Source: Daphnia carinata (Eukaryota > Arthropoda > Branchiopoda > Diplostraca > Daphniidae). Taken from it: DNA of 64,000 bases. Both the position numbers and the translations under genes were made by a program. Position 1 is the first letter of the stretch. Each line of letters starts with the position of its first letter. Shown here one piece after another: positions 12,908-24,277 of the stretch. Below the pieces are notes generated by a model that saw only the letters and a list, made by a program, of their open reading frames with translations, was not told the origin of the DNA and did no database searches. The stretch covers positions 7,967,534 through 8,031,533 of the forward strand of contig NC_081331.1 of assembly GCF_022539665.2 (NCBI RefSeq). The letters are read 5' to 3'.

Positions 12908-13350
12908 ATGGAAATTCAAGCAGAAAATATAGGTATGAAATATTAATAAGTGAATTAAAATGTGTAGCACTGTTTGCCTCCGATTAGTATTGAAGTATGT
13001 ATATTCGTTGCTCTACGCCTTTAGGAATCGAATGTGAAGTCGTGAATTGCACTGCTCGTACACGCACAAAAATAGAAATGTTATCACATTATAGGACAGT
13101 TCATCGAGGTGATCGTACATTTGATGTAACTTGTTTGAGCAGTTGTGACAGAAGATATCTTACAGAAGATGGACTAAGAAAACATTTGCAGTCTCACCAT
13201 CCAACATTCTTTGAACAAAATATTGAAGCAGTAGACCTAGCACCTGATGATTCAGAAGAAGAAGATGTAATGTTACGAGAAGAAATACAGGGTCTTAATT
13301 CACCCCTTGCTGCAGCATCTATCTTTTCAACAGAAGAACAAGTGCTTTAG
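12908..13350 (+). CDS. C2H2 zinc-finger protein of the CACTG element
   Basis: Exon 1 (12908-12932, starting MEIQAENI) splices at a GT donor to exon 2 (13025-13350) after a strong pyrimidine-rich AG. The product is about 117 residues. It has two C2H2-type fingers (C-x4-C..H-x4-H near residues 12-34; CLSSC..HLQSHH near 45-70), then an acidic tail with DDSEEED. A nucleic-acid-binding role for the element is likely. The stop at 13350 may be a true end or a lesion, because the following open stretch (13485-13705) looks like more of the same protein. Confidence 0.6.
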
Positions 13351-13484
13351 AAGCCACATAACTAGTAAATATCATTTATTTTGTCTTCCATATAAATGAA
13401 CTTAAATACTATTAATTTTGTTTACATTGACCCTGCATTATTTCTACTTCGTCTGTCTGATGAAAGAAAATTAATCAAGTAGAT

Positions 13485-13705
13485 GTACAGACTGTTATGG
13501 AAGCAACAACAGATTTTGTGAACAAAGAAATCATTTCTGTTTTGTCAAAAACAATCTCATCACTGAGAGACAGCAAGTGTACGCACATCAAGAGTATCCA
13601 ACAAATGGTACAAATATATAGATCTCCCTTTGCTCGTGATCTATTTAAACGTCTACGCACCCAGTACAAACTTTCATCAACTTTTATTTGTCAGCGAGCT
13701 TCTTG
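13485..13705 (+). CDS. Unidentified helical exon of the CACTG element
   Basis: An open frame of about 70 codons after an AG at 13484, containing MEATTDFVNKEIISVL and a segment ending YRSPFARDLF. It probably continues the zinc-finger protein upstream. I recall similar arrangements (C2H2 fingers, then a helical block with a YxSPF motif) in uncharacterised animal proteins, but no function can be named. It ends in a stop after ICQRAS. Confidence 0.45.
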
Positions 13706-13992
13706 ACCACAAAGTGTACCAATTACAACATCCCGTTGATTTATCTGTATCAACAAATTGCATGTACCCTTTGTCTGACTTTATCGTCACCAAAAGTGAA
13801 ATAAACGATAAATAATTGTTCACCATATTGTACTGTATGGCAACGTCACATACGTTTTGTCAACTCTAACCTACCCAAGCTCTTTCAAATTAGTCGGCCA
13901 TTAATAGCTACACCGCCTACACACTTCAACTGTGCAGCACAGGTCAGTTTTCAATTTTAAAAGTAAAAAAGTCACTTTCCAACTACTTTAGG

Positions 13993-16155
13993 AATGGTAG
14001 ATTCTGGCCGAAAAAATGTTATTGTAGTGCTTGATACTAAAGGAGACGAGGACTCTGACGATAATTTTGAGATTGGTTTTTCGAATGAGAATGGAACATT
14101 TTCTGATCTTGCTTTGATCACCCAAAAATTGATAGCCAAGAGTGAAACAGTTCGAAACTCTGTAAGGGACCGTGACTTGGTTTTAAAAAGGCAAAGTAAT
14201 ATTAAAGAAGGGTTATGGGTTGTTATGGGTGAGGATTCGCCAGTTAAGTCTGGATCTATAATTAAGTGTTCTTTCAAAACCCCAGCACAAATGTCTCTCC
14301 GCTCTGCTACAAAAAGTAAGTATTAGTTTAAATTGATAATATTAGTAAGTACAATAAACACAATGCATATCACTCCTTTATTTTCATAGAAAGCACAGTT
14401 TTGGTTCCTTCAACAATGACAGTTGTTGCTCCTGGTACTTCACATGGTATGTATGGTTTTTTGGCAACTAGTTTACGATGATCATCTAATCCAATTTCTG
14501 TTACTTTCTAGATGGCTTTCTAGAAGAATTTGCAGTTACAAGGGCTTCTACTCCTCATGCTGAACATGGTATTTACATTTTGAAAAAAAGTTCACGGTGA
14601 CAATTTCTATAGCCTATTATATTTCCTAGATAACTCTGTTGTTTTAGAAGAATATGTTGATGGACATGTGTCTACTTTAGATATTTCACACGGTATTGAA
14701 ACTTTGGAAATGGGTTGATTTACCAATTGTTTTAAATGCATGTTAATTTTTCTGATAATTTTCTCTTCTTTCACAAGGAATTGTTGTTGGAAATCCTTAC
14801 AGTCTTCATACTTCAGGTACATAAGTTTTCTGAAAATAAGTCTATGATATGACTTTAATTTCATTTAAAGTTATTTTGGCAGATTCCTTAAACGAAGATT
14901 TTGTTTCTTACAATTCGGATGACACCAGCACTTATACACACAGCACCGGATGACCAGCAGAATGACTTGACTTATAAACTGAAAAGGATCATGGAAAGAA
15001 GACGGACAGAAGTTCGCAGCAGTGATGTATCAGCTAAACATAAGAGCATGAAGTTAAATGGTAATGACTCCGGTCCTACCAAATACCCCTCAATGGCAAT
15101 GGGTACATACTCTACCTTTTTAAACATATTTCATTTTTAAAAATTGTGTACCAATTGGTTGTAGATGACAGCGATACCATATCTTATGGTAAAAACGTAG
15201 CCAAGATGTTGGAGATTTCTAAAAACGGAACGGCCCCTTGTAGTACTGCCGTGGACAATCTCGTCAAACTTACTTTCTCGATCAGAAGAATTCGAGTTAT
15301 GAAATGGATACCTGAGTCAGGCAGAATTGAGAAATTCATAGACAGCCACTGCCCATTTCTTAAACATCAAACTTTTGTAAATATTAAAATAAATTCAAGG
15401 CAATTGTTAAAGTGCAAAATATCTATTGATTATCAATTGCAATATTTTGAATATAGCTTTTCTTCGAGTTTGAATTAATAATGAAGAAACCATGCGAAAT
15501 TTTTCGAGAAATGTGGACCCAATCGGCCAACTTCATCATTGAAGCAGCAAAAACTACAAATAAGAAACAAGTAGCATCTCTATTATCGTCCAAACCTTTT
15601 CAGAACATGTCGCCTGGTAAAAAATTTAACAGAAGAATCGCAAACGTAATAATGACTAACTGTTTTTTTTTTTATTTTGCCCAAGAAATGTGTTCGAGAG
15701 CTGCCCTTGAATTATTACCATTCTTGGTTCCTGGAAAAGGAAGAGGTGATAAAGCAGCTTGACATTTGGTGGATTCCAGAATGGTAATAGAATTACCTCT
15801 TACCAATCAAAGTTAATATGACTATTGTTTTAATTAATAGGAATCAGCTAACCTTGCAAGTTGCATGGAACAGGAAACAAGGGGATCGCCGTTTATCCTA
15901 TACATTGGATCGACTATCCACCTCATTTTGGAGAGTAAACCATTTATGAGATTTCACACAACTGCGGATGCTGTTATTGGATTAATGGCAAGCTACTACG
16001 TCTTTCACTTCAAATACAGCAACAAGGTTCACAACGCATTGTTGTTTCTGCAGTCCTACGTTTTAGGCGTAAAGGACGAAGCAACTGATACTCCATCTGT
16101 CCATTCCTTTTCCGCACTGGTGGATAAAATGAAGACTTCTTCATTGTGTTTGTAA
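13993..16155 (+). CDS. Orphan multi-exon protein of the CACTG element (degenerate)
   Basis: Exons: 13993-14310, then micro-exons 14390-14446, 14512-14568, 14630-14692, 14778-14816 and 14883-15060. After these come 15165 to about 15376, about 15465-15615, about 15690-15780 and about 15841-16155. All early junctions are phase 1. The first exon holds WVVMGEDSPVKSGSIIKC, matched by WVTVGDHSPVK in the related element at 61645. Later exons hold AALELLPFLVPGKG and SPFILYIGSTIHLIL, matched there by AALELLWLLNPG and TPFILKVGQLYTIV. The last exon reads VIGLMASYYVFHFKYSNKV and a leucine-rich end. Lesions: a +1 shift near 14935-14945 and an in-frame TGA at about 15760. I do not recognise a DDE or other catalytic set. 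It may be a transposase of an unfamiliar type or an accessory protein. Confidence 0.55.
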
Positions 16156-16495
16156 TTGTACTCCAATTTATGTTTTTCGGTTCCAAATGTATACTTTTGT
16201 GTTCATCTCAATATGTAAACTAAGATACATTAACAATAAATGTCATTTTCATTTGGATTTTCTGCATTAATTTAATTATTCATATAAATAACTAGTACAA
16301 GAACGGGCCATTTGGTTGCATTTTTCGGTAAATACGTGTTTTAACTTAGGTGTCATTTTAACCACTTTTCGGAGGACTTTTACCAATTTCAGGAAGCCTC
16401 CCCTAAATTTTTTTTTAGGTGATATTTCCACCTATCTGGCAGAGTCCGACTTAGGTGCAAATTTCACCGAAATTCGAGGCTTTTTTTTAACAGTG

Positions 16496-17076
16496 TGCGA
16501 CGATAAAGATGACGGAAATCGAGATGCTGGAACAGTGAAGCTCTTTGGTCTCTTTAACGAGGATGTCCAAGGGGAATCGGTGGCTAAGCTTCACGCGTTT
16601 TATGTATCGTTTATTTGTCTTTATCTTGCTCTTATCATGAATTCATTTGTCACGCCGGTGTCTTCAATTTTGTTGAAAATACATAAGATCCTTCACTTTT
16701 GTCGAAAGATATAAAAAAAGAGCAGATCTCTTTAGCGATAAAATTCTTTTTCAGAAAGAAAAAAAGAATTTTCTTTTCTTTCTTGACTCTCGGACTATTA
16801 AGGCAAGTCAAATGCAATTGAAGAAAAAAAAAAGAAATGTGAAACTGAATTGCGGAAGAAAGTCCCACCTGACCATTTACATGAACCATCGCACAGTCCT
16901 AATCGTTTCTACTTTACTTATCATAGGTTGATAATTTCGAAGCAATCGGGACTGCAACCAGTATTCACGTCAAACTTACTTGTTTAGCGGGGGGTGGCTA
17001 CTCCCGAAACCGACTTGTTATAGGGAAGTTGAAAATTATAATCTTTTTAAATTGAATTTGTTTTTGTTTTATTTAG
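16496..17076. other. Flank right of the CACTG element, no gene assigned
   Basis: Low-complexity A/T tracts occupy 16710-16850. Joining the two flanks of the element leaves an open plus-strand frame through the insertion point for about 40 codons, but I cannot identify it. Confidence 0.35.
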
Positions 17077-17180
17077 CTGTCTTTGACCAGCCGTGCTTGA
17101 ATGGTGGCCGCTGCGTCTCACCTAACAGTTGCCAATGTCCCCATGGAACCGTAGGTTCTACATGCCGTAAACGCAGGTAG
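17077..17180 (+). CDS. EGF-like domain exon (isolated)
   Basis: After a TTTATTTAG acceptor the frame reads FDQPCLNGGRCVSPNSCQC and ends CPHGTVGSTCRKRR. The six cysteines are spaced as in an EGF module. The exon ends either at the TAG at 17178 or at a GT donor after CGCAG (17176). A 100-nt exon would be typical for a secreted multi-EGF protein. No neighbouring EGF exon is visible within 2 kb, so this is probably the last exon of a gene broken up by the insertion to its left, or a relic. Confidence 0.5.
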
Positions 17181-19539
17181 AATTCGTAACATCTTGAACG
17201 ATATTTTAGCCAATTCTTGCATATATTTTTCTCAATTTATTATCATTCTAGTGATACGTTATTTTCTTCACGAGGCTAAAGCACCAACGCTCTCTAATTG
17301 GTCTTCCCAATCATCAAGCTTCCTTGTTTCGTGGCAAATATAAACCGTAGATCGAATGTAGAAAACTTATTTGTTGCGTTTAACTATAACATACGGTCAT
17401 CTGAATTAAAACCGTTTCTCATCAAGATATGACATTATGAAATACATTAAATATAGTACATTTTTTTGCAGCTTTCGTACTATTTGGTAATCCGGAAGAT
17501 TGTGGCAACCACCACCGGAAGGGTTTGCGCGGAACAAATTTGATGAAATCGTGGAATATTTTATCATACGAATAAGATGAGGAAGATCACGGGGATGGGG
17601 GTTCCCATCAGTTATTTTACAATAATAGAAAGATATAACTAAACAATTTGCAAACTATTTGTATATTCTAAATCAGAATTAAAAGTTAAACAAAGTTCAT
17701 TAAACAATTTCTTACGAAACTCATTTATTGACACTAAAAACGAATCACTGTTCGGGACTCCTGCAACTTTTTGTAAACGTGGTTTTCGTGCAGAATGACA
17801 CATATAAAGGACTTGTGTGTGCCTCTGCGTATTGGAGCCGTGATGGCCATGTCGTGATCCAGTTGTGGGTCGCGGTTCACAACGGATTGCGTCACCGTTA
17901 CGGTTCCCGTGAGTTGAGTTTCCCCCTGCTACGCCATATGAAGTGTCATCGGCATGCACCGGGAACAAACTCATGTAATAAGGTGCTAGGCAATATTGAG
18001 ATGTCTCATCATCACGATATGCCTTCAAACGGTGAAGAAACAAGTAAAAGGGCCTCTCAATGCGTTGAGATTGAGCATTGAGAACCTAACCGGATTTACA
18101 CTTCTTCCATAACCGCCTTGACGAATAGTAAAGCTTGTTCAAAAGTATCTGATGGCCTATAGACTAGGCTTCCTTGGGAGGGATCATCAAGTTGATAGTA
18201 TCAGCTTGGTGGTGTTAGTCGATTCTCCTATAAGAAGAAATCTACCCTAGTGGTGATGAAGTTCATCTACCTAAACTAAGTCACAGATGCGCTGGATGCG
18301 GGGCTTTAATAGTTACGTAACGTAACCTGTTGAAGTCAAGGAGCACTTTTTGCCACTATGAATACAGGGCCTCGAAACAAGTAGTAAGCTGATAGACGGG
18401 AAACCCTGTACTGGGTGACGAGTAGCAATAAATCTATAAATATCGCTATAAAGCTTCACCTGATTTTTACATTTTGTTCAGACGTTCACTACTAACCTGA
18501 AAATTTCTTAATGGCAGCACTCTGTTAGTTTCATTCTCCCTTGATTTTGTTGTGCGACAATCGGTCTTATTCAATTAAAGGTCGTAGTTAGTCCGCAGGA
18601 TCGTTTGTTTCGATCGGGAAAATGAAGAGCGATATACCGAAGCGGGAAGAAAGTGAGAGTGGCTGTATAGAGGAATCAATGCTTTTCAATGTCTTCAAGT
18701 AGGCTATATTTTTTGGCCATTTGGCCTGAATCACATACCAAAAAGTAAAAGAAAGAGTGCCAATAAATGGGTTTTTTCTCCACTTTCCAAGTGAGCCAGC
18801 CAAACACTCTATACAACACTGAAAGCGCAATAAAAAAAAGAACATCAAAGAAATTGAATCTGTAATACTATCGAAATTCCCTTTTTTATTTCTTTTCTGT
18901 TCGTTTTTTTTTATTGTTTTGAACAACAATGCTTCTAAAAAGAAAATTGGAAAAGAAAAGCGCAACGGCTGACACGCTTCTCGAGTTTGCATTCTTTATT
19001 TCTATTGCCTTTCAGTTTTTCAACCCGCAAAGTTGGTGGCCATGGGCCATGGATATTCGGCAGCCTTCCTATTGTTCCCGTCAAAAATTCCCATGTGAAT
19101 TCGCAGAATAAGCCGAAATGATGTCGTCTAGTAATATTGGCAAATACAGTTAGACTACATGCGAATGAGCAGCCGTCGGTCGGGTCGATAAGACGAAACG
19201 GGAATGACGGGAAAAGATCAAACAATCAATCACAGACGGGTAGTGTCTTAACTCAAATCACGGCAAACATGTCAATTAAAAAAAGATGACAGATATCCTT
19301 TAAAAATCTCGTATACGTGATACGTACCAATCTATTCTTATCACGCATACATTCTTTAGTGATTTTTCCTTTTTCCCTAATTATTGTAGAATCTTGCTGC
19401 TACTCTGCAATCACACGTCGTAATAGAAGAGAGAACAAAAAGAAAGGAACCACGTCGTTTGTCAATTTGCCACTATAACAACGGCAATTGCGCACCGCTA
19501 CACACAAACGGATGAGACACATATAAAAAGTAAAAGAAC
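17181..19539. other. Long intergenic stretch, no supported gene
   Basis: Frames on both strands at 17639-18081 are open for over 100 codons but resemble nothing I know. There are no splice partners, RNA genes or clear repeats. Confidence 0.45.
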
Positions 19540-21758
19540 CGTTGAGGAAAACAGTGTATATATTCGGGTCGCTGATCTCTTCCCCACTGAATAGATTAAT
19601 ATCTTCAACTACCATGTTCTGTGCAATCCGGATGATGGGTTCTTCCTCTGCCTTCGTAGTAATATGAGTCATCAGCGCCAGATTTTTTACTAGCCCGCAT
19701 CTCTAAGTCATATCACCATAAAGGCCATATTAAATTGTTTAAAGTTTCTGGAGAAAACAATCACATTTGTTTTAAAAGCTAATTAGTTTACCTCTCCTTC
19801 AGGTGTATCTGACGGACACAACATACCTATCAAAAGAATTTTTTAAAATTGAAATTAAATAAAAACTACGACATTTGGTAACAAACAAAAAGTATTTTCA
19901 CCCCACTGAGAAGGTTGGAGAGAACGGGGACCAGATACTTTGCGTGTCTTTTCGAATTCAGAATTCACCCGAGTCATCATCCCAAGTCCAGAGATGTAAG
20001 ACAAGCGGCAAAGCGTTTGTGTGACGCCTTGCCTTTCCATTCGGAAGCGTTTAATCGTCCAATTTCCCTAAGAAATACAATTAAGTTACGGATTTCGAAG
20101 AGCGAACCAAGAGAAAATTGAGTATTACAGTAGCAATGGCATTTTCTAACCCCAAAGTTATATGATCGGTCTTTATGCATTTAATTGCATCAAACTCGGC
20201 CGCCTTAACCCTGGGAATTTTCTTGTCCGCGATTGCCTTTAATTCGACATTCATCCGCTTGAACAAATCTTCGAACAACAGGGAAAGTAGCGAACCCGCT
20301 AACTCCATGCGCTTGTTGCCATAATAATCACGGTCGTCAACTGATGTTGGATCATTTTCGGCTTGAATGACCCGGCGAATCATCAAAGCTAAATACATTG
20401 CTTTAGCTTTAAAGTTGAAATTGTCCACCTATGCAAATATGATAATTATGACATTGTACATCCATGAAAACGTAAAATCTGACCGGAACGTGAGCTAAAA
20501 CGGCGGTGGCAAGCATCTCTCTAGCCTCTTCCACAGGCGTTTTCTCTGGACCCCCCAAAAAACGCTTTTGACGCAGTTTGTTGCCCAAATGCCTGCAGTA
20601 GACAATCCAAAAAGATTATTATGTGCATAGGTATACAGAATTTTGAAGATGTATTGTGGATACTTCAGTGATTGCTGTTGAGTAAAGATCGATGCGCGAA
20701 CACGTTCTTCTAAATAGGGCGCAAATGCCGTCATGACACGATCATCAGTGCCAATCATTTGGACTATTTCTTGATCAGCCAAAATCCCCATAGCTTTAAA
20801 AACTATGACGACAGGGACGTCCTTGAAGTGTTTGACAGAAAATAAGTCAGTCTAAGCTTTCAGAATAACGCATCAAAACATTACATCCTAAAAACTATTT
20901 TGATTCAGATAGTATTTCCCTTTATTCATGATGACATTGGTGCGCGTTTTCGTTCCGTGCGTGCTGCTGGTTACTTGACATGACATGTTTCCTTTTCTAT
21001 CTTGCTCGACAATCATCCGATTTTTCGACATTTGTCCTTGAATTAAGATCACCTAAAATTGACTGATTTGAAAAGTTACGACTAAACAGCATTTTACCAA
21101 AATTGTTTTTACCTTTTCATTTCCCCGAACAATGAAATAACCACCACAATCATATGGACATTCATTTTTTTTGCCATTTCTGCAGCTGAAATACCAGCCA
21201 ATGTGCAGTTTGAGCTCCTCAACATGATTGGCATTCTTCCAATAGAAATGCCATTGCGTATAACTCTTTGCTGTCCCCTGGTGTACTCGATATCAACAGT
21301 AACTGGAGCTGAATAAGTCATGTCTCTTAACCTACACTCATGAGGAGTGGTCAGCCGAGACTATTGAATTCAAACGGCATATGGAATAAAGGCTGATACT
21401 TTAAAGGATTTTTTAAAAATTATTACATGCTGCATGTCTTCTATGGAATCTGGTTTTCCCACATGAATGTCCAAGTACTTTAGGTAGAATGTTTGATCAG
21501 CATGGCTCACTACCTTTTCATTTGCTTTAACAATTTTCTTGATGTCCACATTGATGAAGTAATTGTATGAATCAACATGCTGTTTGACAAACCCTTTGTT
21601 CTTGAGAAAAGCCGGAACCAACTTCCATTTTTCCTGTAAATTTGACAAAACATTAGCTTCATCAGTCACTAAGAGAATTTTAGAATTACCTCAACAGTCT
21701 TAATTGGTTCTAATAATTTTTCAAGATCTCCATAAATATCCCTGTGTGATTCTCCCAT
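19540..21758 (-). pseudogene. POLR3B: Truncated RNA polymerase III subunit RPC2 (POLR3B) pseudogene
   Basis: This resembles the second-largest, catalytic subunit of RNA polymerase III, which makes tRNA and 5S RNA. Starting at the ATG at 21758, exons carry in order [104 protein letters not shown] and [13 protein letters not shown]. They then carry [23 protein letters not shown] and LALMTHITT, ending at VFLNG. Splice sites are mostly kept. Homology stops near 19540, about halfway through the protein; the hybrid-binding and C-terminal parts are absent below it. Lesions: an 8-A run (21165-21172) shifts the frame, and a TAG at 20888-20890 falls inside an exon. It is probably a duplicated and truncated copy. 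Confidence 0.82.
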
Positions 21759-21834
21759 CTTCTTAGTTTCACAGTTCTGCCACTTAATCTAATTTTTAAA
21801 TTTCCGGTGTCATCTAATTCAATTTTTTCACAAC

Positions 21835-22044
21835 TTACATCGTCTCACAATCTTGTTCTTTCTCAAACTGTTCAGCGGAGTCTTTAAGCCAACGCTTTCT
21901 ATCACGTAATGCGGACGCATTTTGGATTGCAGTTGGCGCCAAAACGGTCAACCATCTACCGGACGTTTGACGCAAAAACCCAAGTTCACTGAAAAGTCGA
22001 ACTAAAAGTTGATGCCATAATGGACATCGGCGTGAGGTTAACAT
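21835..22044 (-). CDS. Unidentified exon-like open frame
   Basis: A 69-codon frame starts MLTSRRCPLWHQLL and ends at a consensus GTAAGTTG donor, with base composition more coding-like than its surroundings. It lies just upstream of the POLR3B-like start and could belong to a different gene or to a chimeric transcript. No family is recognised. Confidence 0.25.
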   Translation of the reverse strand: MLTSRRCPLWHQLLVRLFSELGFLRQTSGRWLTVLAPTAIQNASALRDRKRWLKDSAEQFEKEQDCETM

Positions 22045-22564
22045 TGAAAAATTAAATTAAGTTTTATTATGTTTTGGTTTCAGATTTTGTATTTAGAATT
22101 CCGGAAGTGAAATTGGACGATTAATCCTTTTACTTTTTTAGATACTAGACAAATAAGCACAATACATAATACGAAGTACGAACATGAAAGATTCTTACAT
22201 CCAGACCCTACATGACAGTGGCTTACATTCCCTATGCCTACATCGGGATAAGGATGAACACTCGCACGTTAGAATTGGAATATAATCAAATAATACACTT
22301 GCAAAAATGTTAAAGGGAAAAGAACGTCTCTATGGCCTAGGGTAACAATATTAGTGTTTTGACTAGTTATTTTAATGTCTTTGGCTGCATGGCGTGGTGC
22401 CTTAAAAGTAAAACTATTCTTACTAATCTGGATGTTAAATCATTATAAAGGGGGATGCCTCAAATACTAAAACTACAATTCAAGGGCAAATGGCTCTACA
22501 ATTTTTTACACAAATGGTGTGAAGAAAGGCAGAAATTTGTTTTCCACCGCAGGTACTAATATAG
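22045..22564. other. Intergenic, nothing identified
   Basis: AT-rich with no reading frame above about 40 codons that looks coding. It ends at the ATAG target site of the LTR element. Confidence 0.5.
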
Positions 22565-22833
22565 TGTCACGGCCAAGGATCTTTACCAAGATAGAGACGT
22601 CGTGCTTCAGATTAAAAGATAATGTGTATTTCATCACAAGGTTCCATAACACAACTGAAAAACTAACTGCTCTAACCAATTAATCAAAAAGCCCCCACAG
22701 GTGTGCCAAGTCGCCCCTTTTATATCCGGCGACGAGGGTGGTGCTCCAAAGGACGGCCATAACTGGGGAGGGATTTCCATCCTAGCGCTGTTGCCGCTAC
22801 CGCGGTGACGAATCGAATATTTCCGACGCGACA
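22565..22833 (-). repeat. 3' LTR of the gag-only element
   Basis: 269 bp, TG..CA bounded, almost identical to 25140-25408. Differences noticed include CCAAGGAT/CCATGGAT, CCAAG/CAAAG and TTGCCG/TTGTCG. Confidence 0.9.
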
Positions 22834-23111
22834 TCCCCCTCCTTAAGTCGCGACTCGTCCCGATCGCGCTCGTGTGCCAGGAAAATAGAAGTCTAAAATC
22901 TAATATTTGTGTTACGGGGTAGAGGGATTACAGGGTTAGAGGAATTACACGACATTGACTTCATTTATAGGGGGGACTAAAGTAAATAAAAGCATTTCTC
23001 ATGAATAAAAGTTGGGGCCGCCGCCGACCCATCTAGCGCTCGTAGCCTCAATACTCACCGGCCGACCAAGAGATGGCGTGGCCAGTTAGTGTTCTTTTCC
23101 AACCACGCTAT

Positions 23112-24194
23112 TCAGTCTCTTCTCATGTCCTCATGTTCTCGCCGGCTTCCATCACGTCCGTTTGGTCCCCTTTCGTCCTCTCTTCCTTCCCGATCGGGTG
23201 TTGGTGATCGTGGTCTCGTATTACCCGAGTTGGTCTCGCAAAAACGAGCAATATGACCGGAGCGTCCACATCGGTAGCAGATTGGTTTTCCGTCTACTGT
23301 TCGAGAAGTATTCTCCCCTCCCAGGCATAATTGTTTAGTGCCTCGTTCCAGCTCTTCTATCCGAGCTGCCATATCGCGTATTAAATTTTTTAACTCGTCA
23401 TGCGACCCTGGGCGCGTGCTGTCTCGCTTTGCGTCGGACTCGTAGGCTTCTTGTTTCAACGGAGTTCGCCTTTCTTCGTAGTCAGCATACGTGACTCGCT
23501 TGGCTGGAATAGGTTCCTTCGCTTGTCCCATAAAATTAACTACCTGATGCGGCTTCTCTGAATCCTCATATGCCCTAGTATAAATTTTTAATGCTCTAAA
23601 AAATTCATCTGTCGTCCGGGGCTGTTTAATTGTCATTTCTCGCTTCAAAGGCTGATTAAGCCCACGCAAAAGATAATCTATTTTCTTCGCTTCAGACATC
23701 ATAGGGTTCAGCCTACGGCACTGATTGAGCACGTCATAGAAATATCCTACGACCGTTTCCGAAGCCTCCTGCTTCGGATTACGTAGCATAGCTTTATGAT
23801 AGCGGTCGAAATCCTCCGAGCGAAATGTTTCTAAAAATCGCGTTCGTAGGCCCCTTATCCCGCTTTCGGCCTCCCTCCCAGGCGCGGCTTCACGCGGAGC
23901 AACATCGTCCCAGACCACCTGTCCTATTTGACAAGCTAGCCAATCCTTTGCTGTGCCTTCTACGAATAATCCAAAGTATTCCGCTTTCTCAGCGGGACCC
24001 CATCCATTAAAATTGGCGGTCCTCTCGAAGCGTTCTATCCATTCAGCGGCGTCATCGTCTGGTCCTCCGCGGAAAACTGGTACTTCACGATACTGCGATG
24101 GATGAGCCGGTGCACGCTGAGCGGCTCCTCCTGCCTGTGCAGGTACACGGGCGGGAGGTCCATCATTTCCTCTAAATTCCGCACGTTGGGCCAT
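23112..24194 (-). CDS. gag: Gag of the gag-only LTR element
   Basis: 360 codons from MAQRAEFRGNDG, intact. The central region has the retrotransposon-gag pattern (VPVFRGGPDDDAAEWIERFE, then FLETFRSEDFDRYHKAML and SETVVGYFYDVLNQCRRLNP, about residues 38-175). A zinc knuckle CYRCGRSGHIARFC lies near residue 315, and a basic/acidic tail ends RREHEDMRRD. It would assemble the particle and bind the RNA. No polymerase follows; the 3' LTR begins 280 bp downstream. The intact frame in a Pol-less element suggests selection for cis use or recent amplification. Confidence 0.85.
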   Translation of the reverse strand: MAQRAEFRGNDGPPARVPAQAGGAAQRAPAHPSQYREVPVFRGGPDDDAAEWIERFERTANFNGWGPAEKAEYFGLFVEGTAKDWLACQIGQVVWDDVAPREAAPGREAESGIRGLRTRFLETFRSEDFDRYHKAMLRNPKQEASETVVGYFYDVLNQCRRLNPMMSEAKKIDYLLRGLNQPLKREMTIKQPRTTDEFFRALKIYTRAYEDSEKPHQVVNFMGQAKEPIPAKRVTYADYEERRTPLKQEAYESDAKRDSTRPGSHDELKNLIRDMAARIEELERGTKQLCLGGENTSRTVDGKPICYRCGRSGHIARFCETNSGNTRPRSPTPDREGREDERGPNGRDGSRREHEDMRRD

Positions 24195-24277
24195 TTCAAG
24201 CGTTGGTGCTATAACGAGCGGTAAAGCTCCAGAAAAATCGTCTAACCCCTTATCTCTTCCTTCCCTTGCGCACTCGT

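Larger units (their letters stand above)
12585..16495 (+). mobile_element. CACTG-ended DNA transposon, copy 1
   Basis: The element starts CACTGTTAAAAA at 12585 and ends with the inverted TTTTTTTAACAGTG at 16495 (3.9 kb). It is flanked by TG on both sides (12583-12584 and 16496-16497). Subterminal DNA repeats a GGT-N-AATTT-N-ACC-type motif several times at both ends, as in CACTA-type elements where the transposase binds. It encloses the orphan genes at 12908-16155. A second member of the family lies at 60870-63186. Superfamily membership (CACTA/Mirage-like by CACTG end and 2-bp duplication) is inference. Confidence 0.72.

Noticed and set aside
17639-18081. Overlapping open frames on both strands
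   Set aside because: No homology, promoter or splice evidence on either strand.
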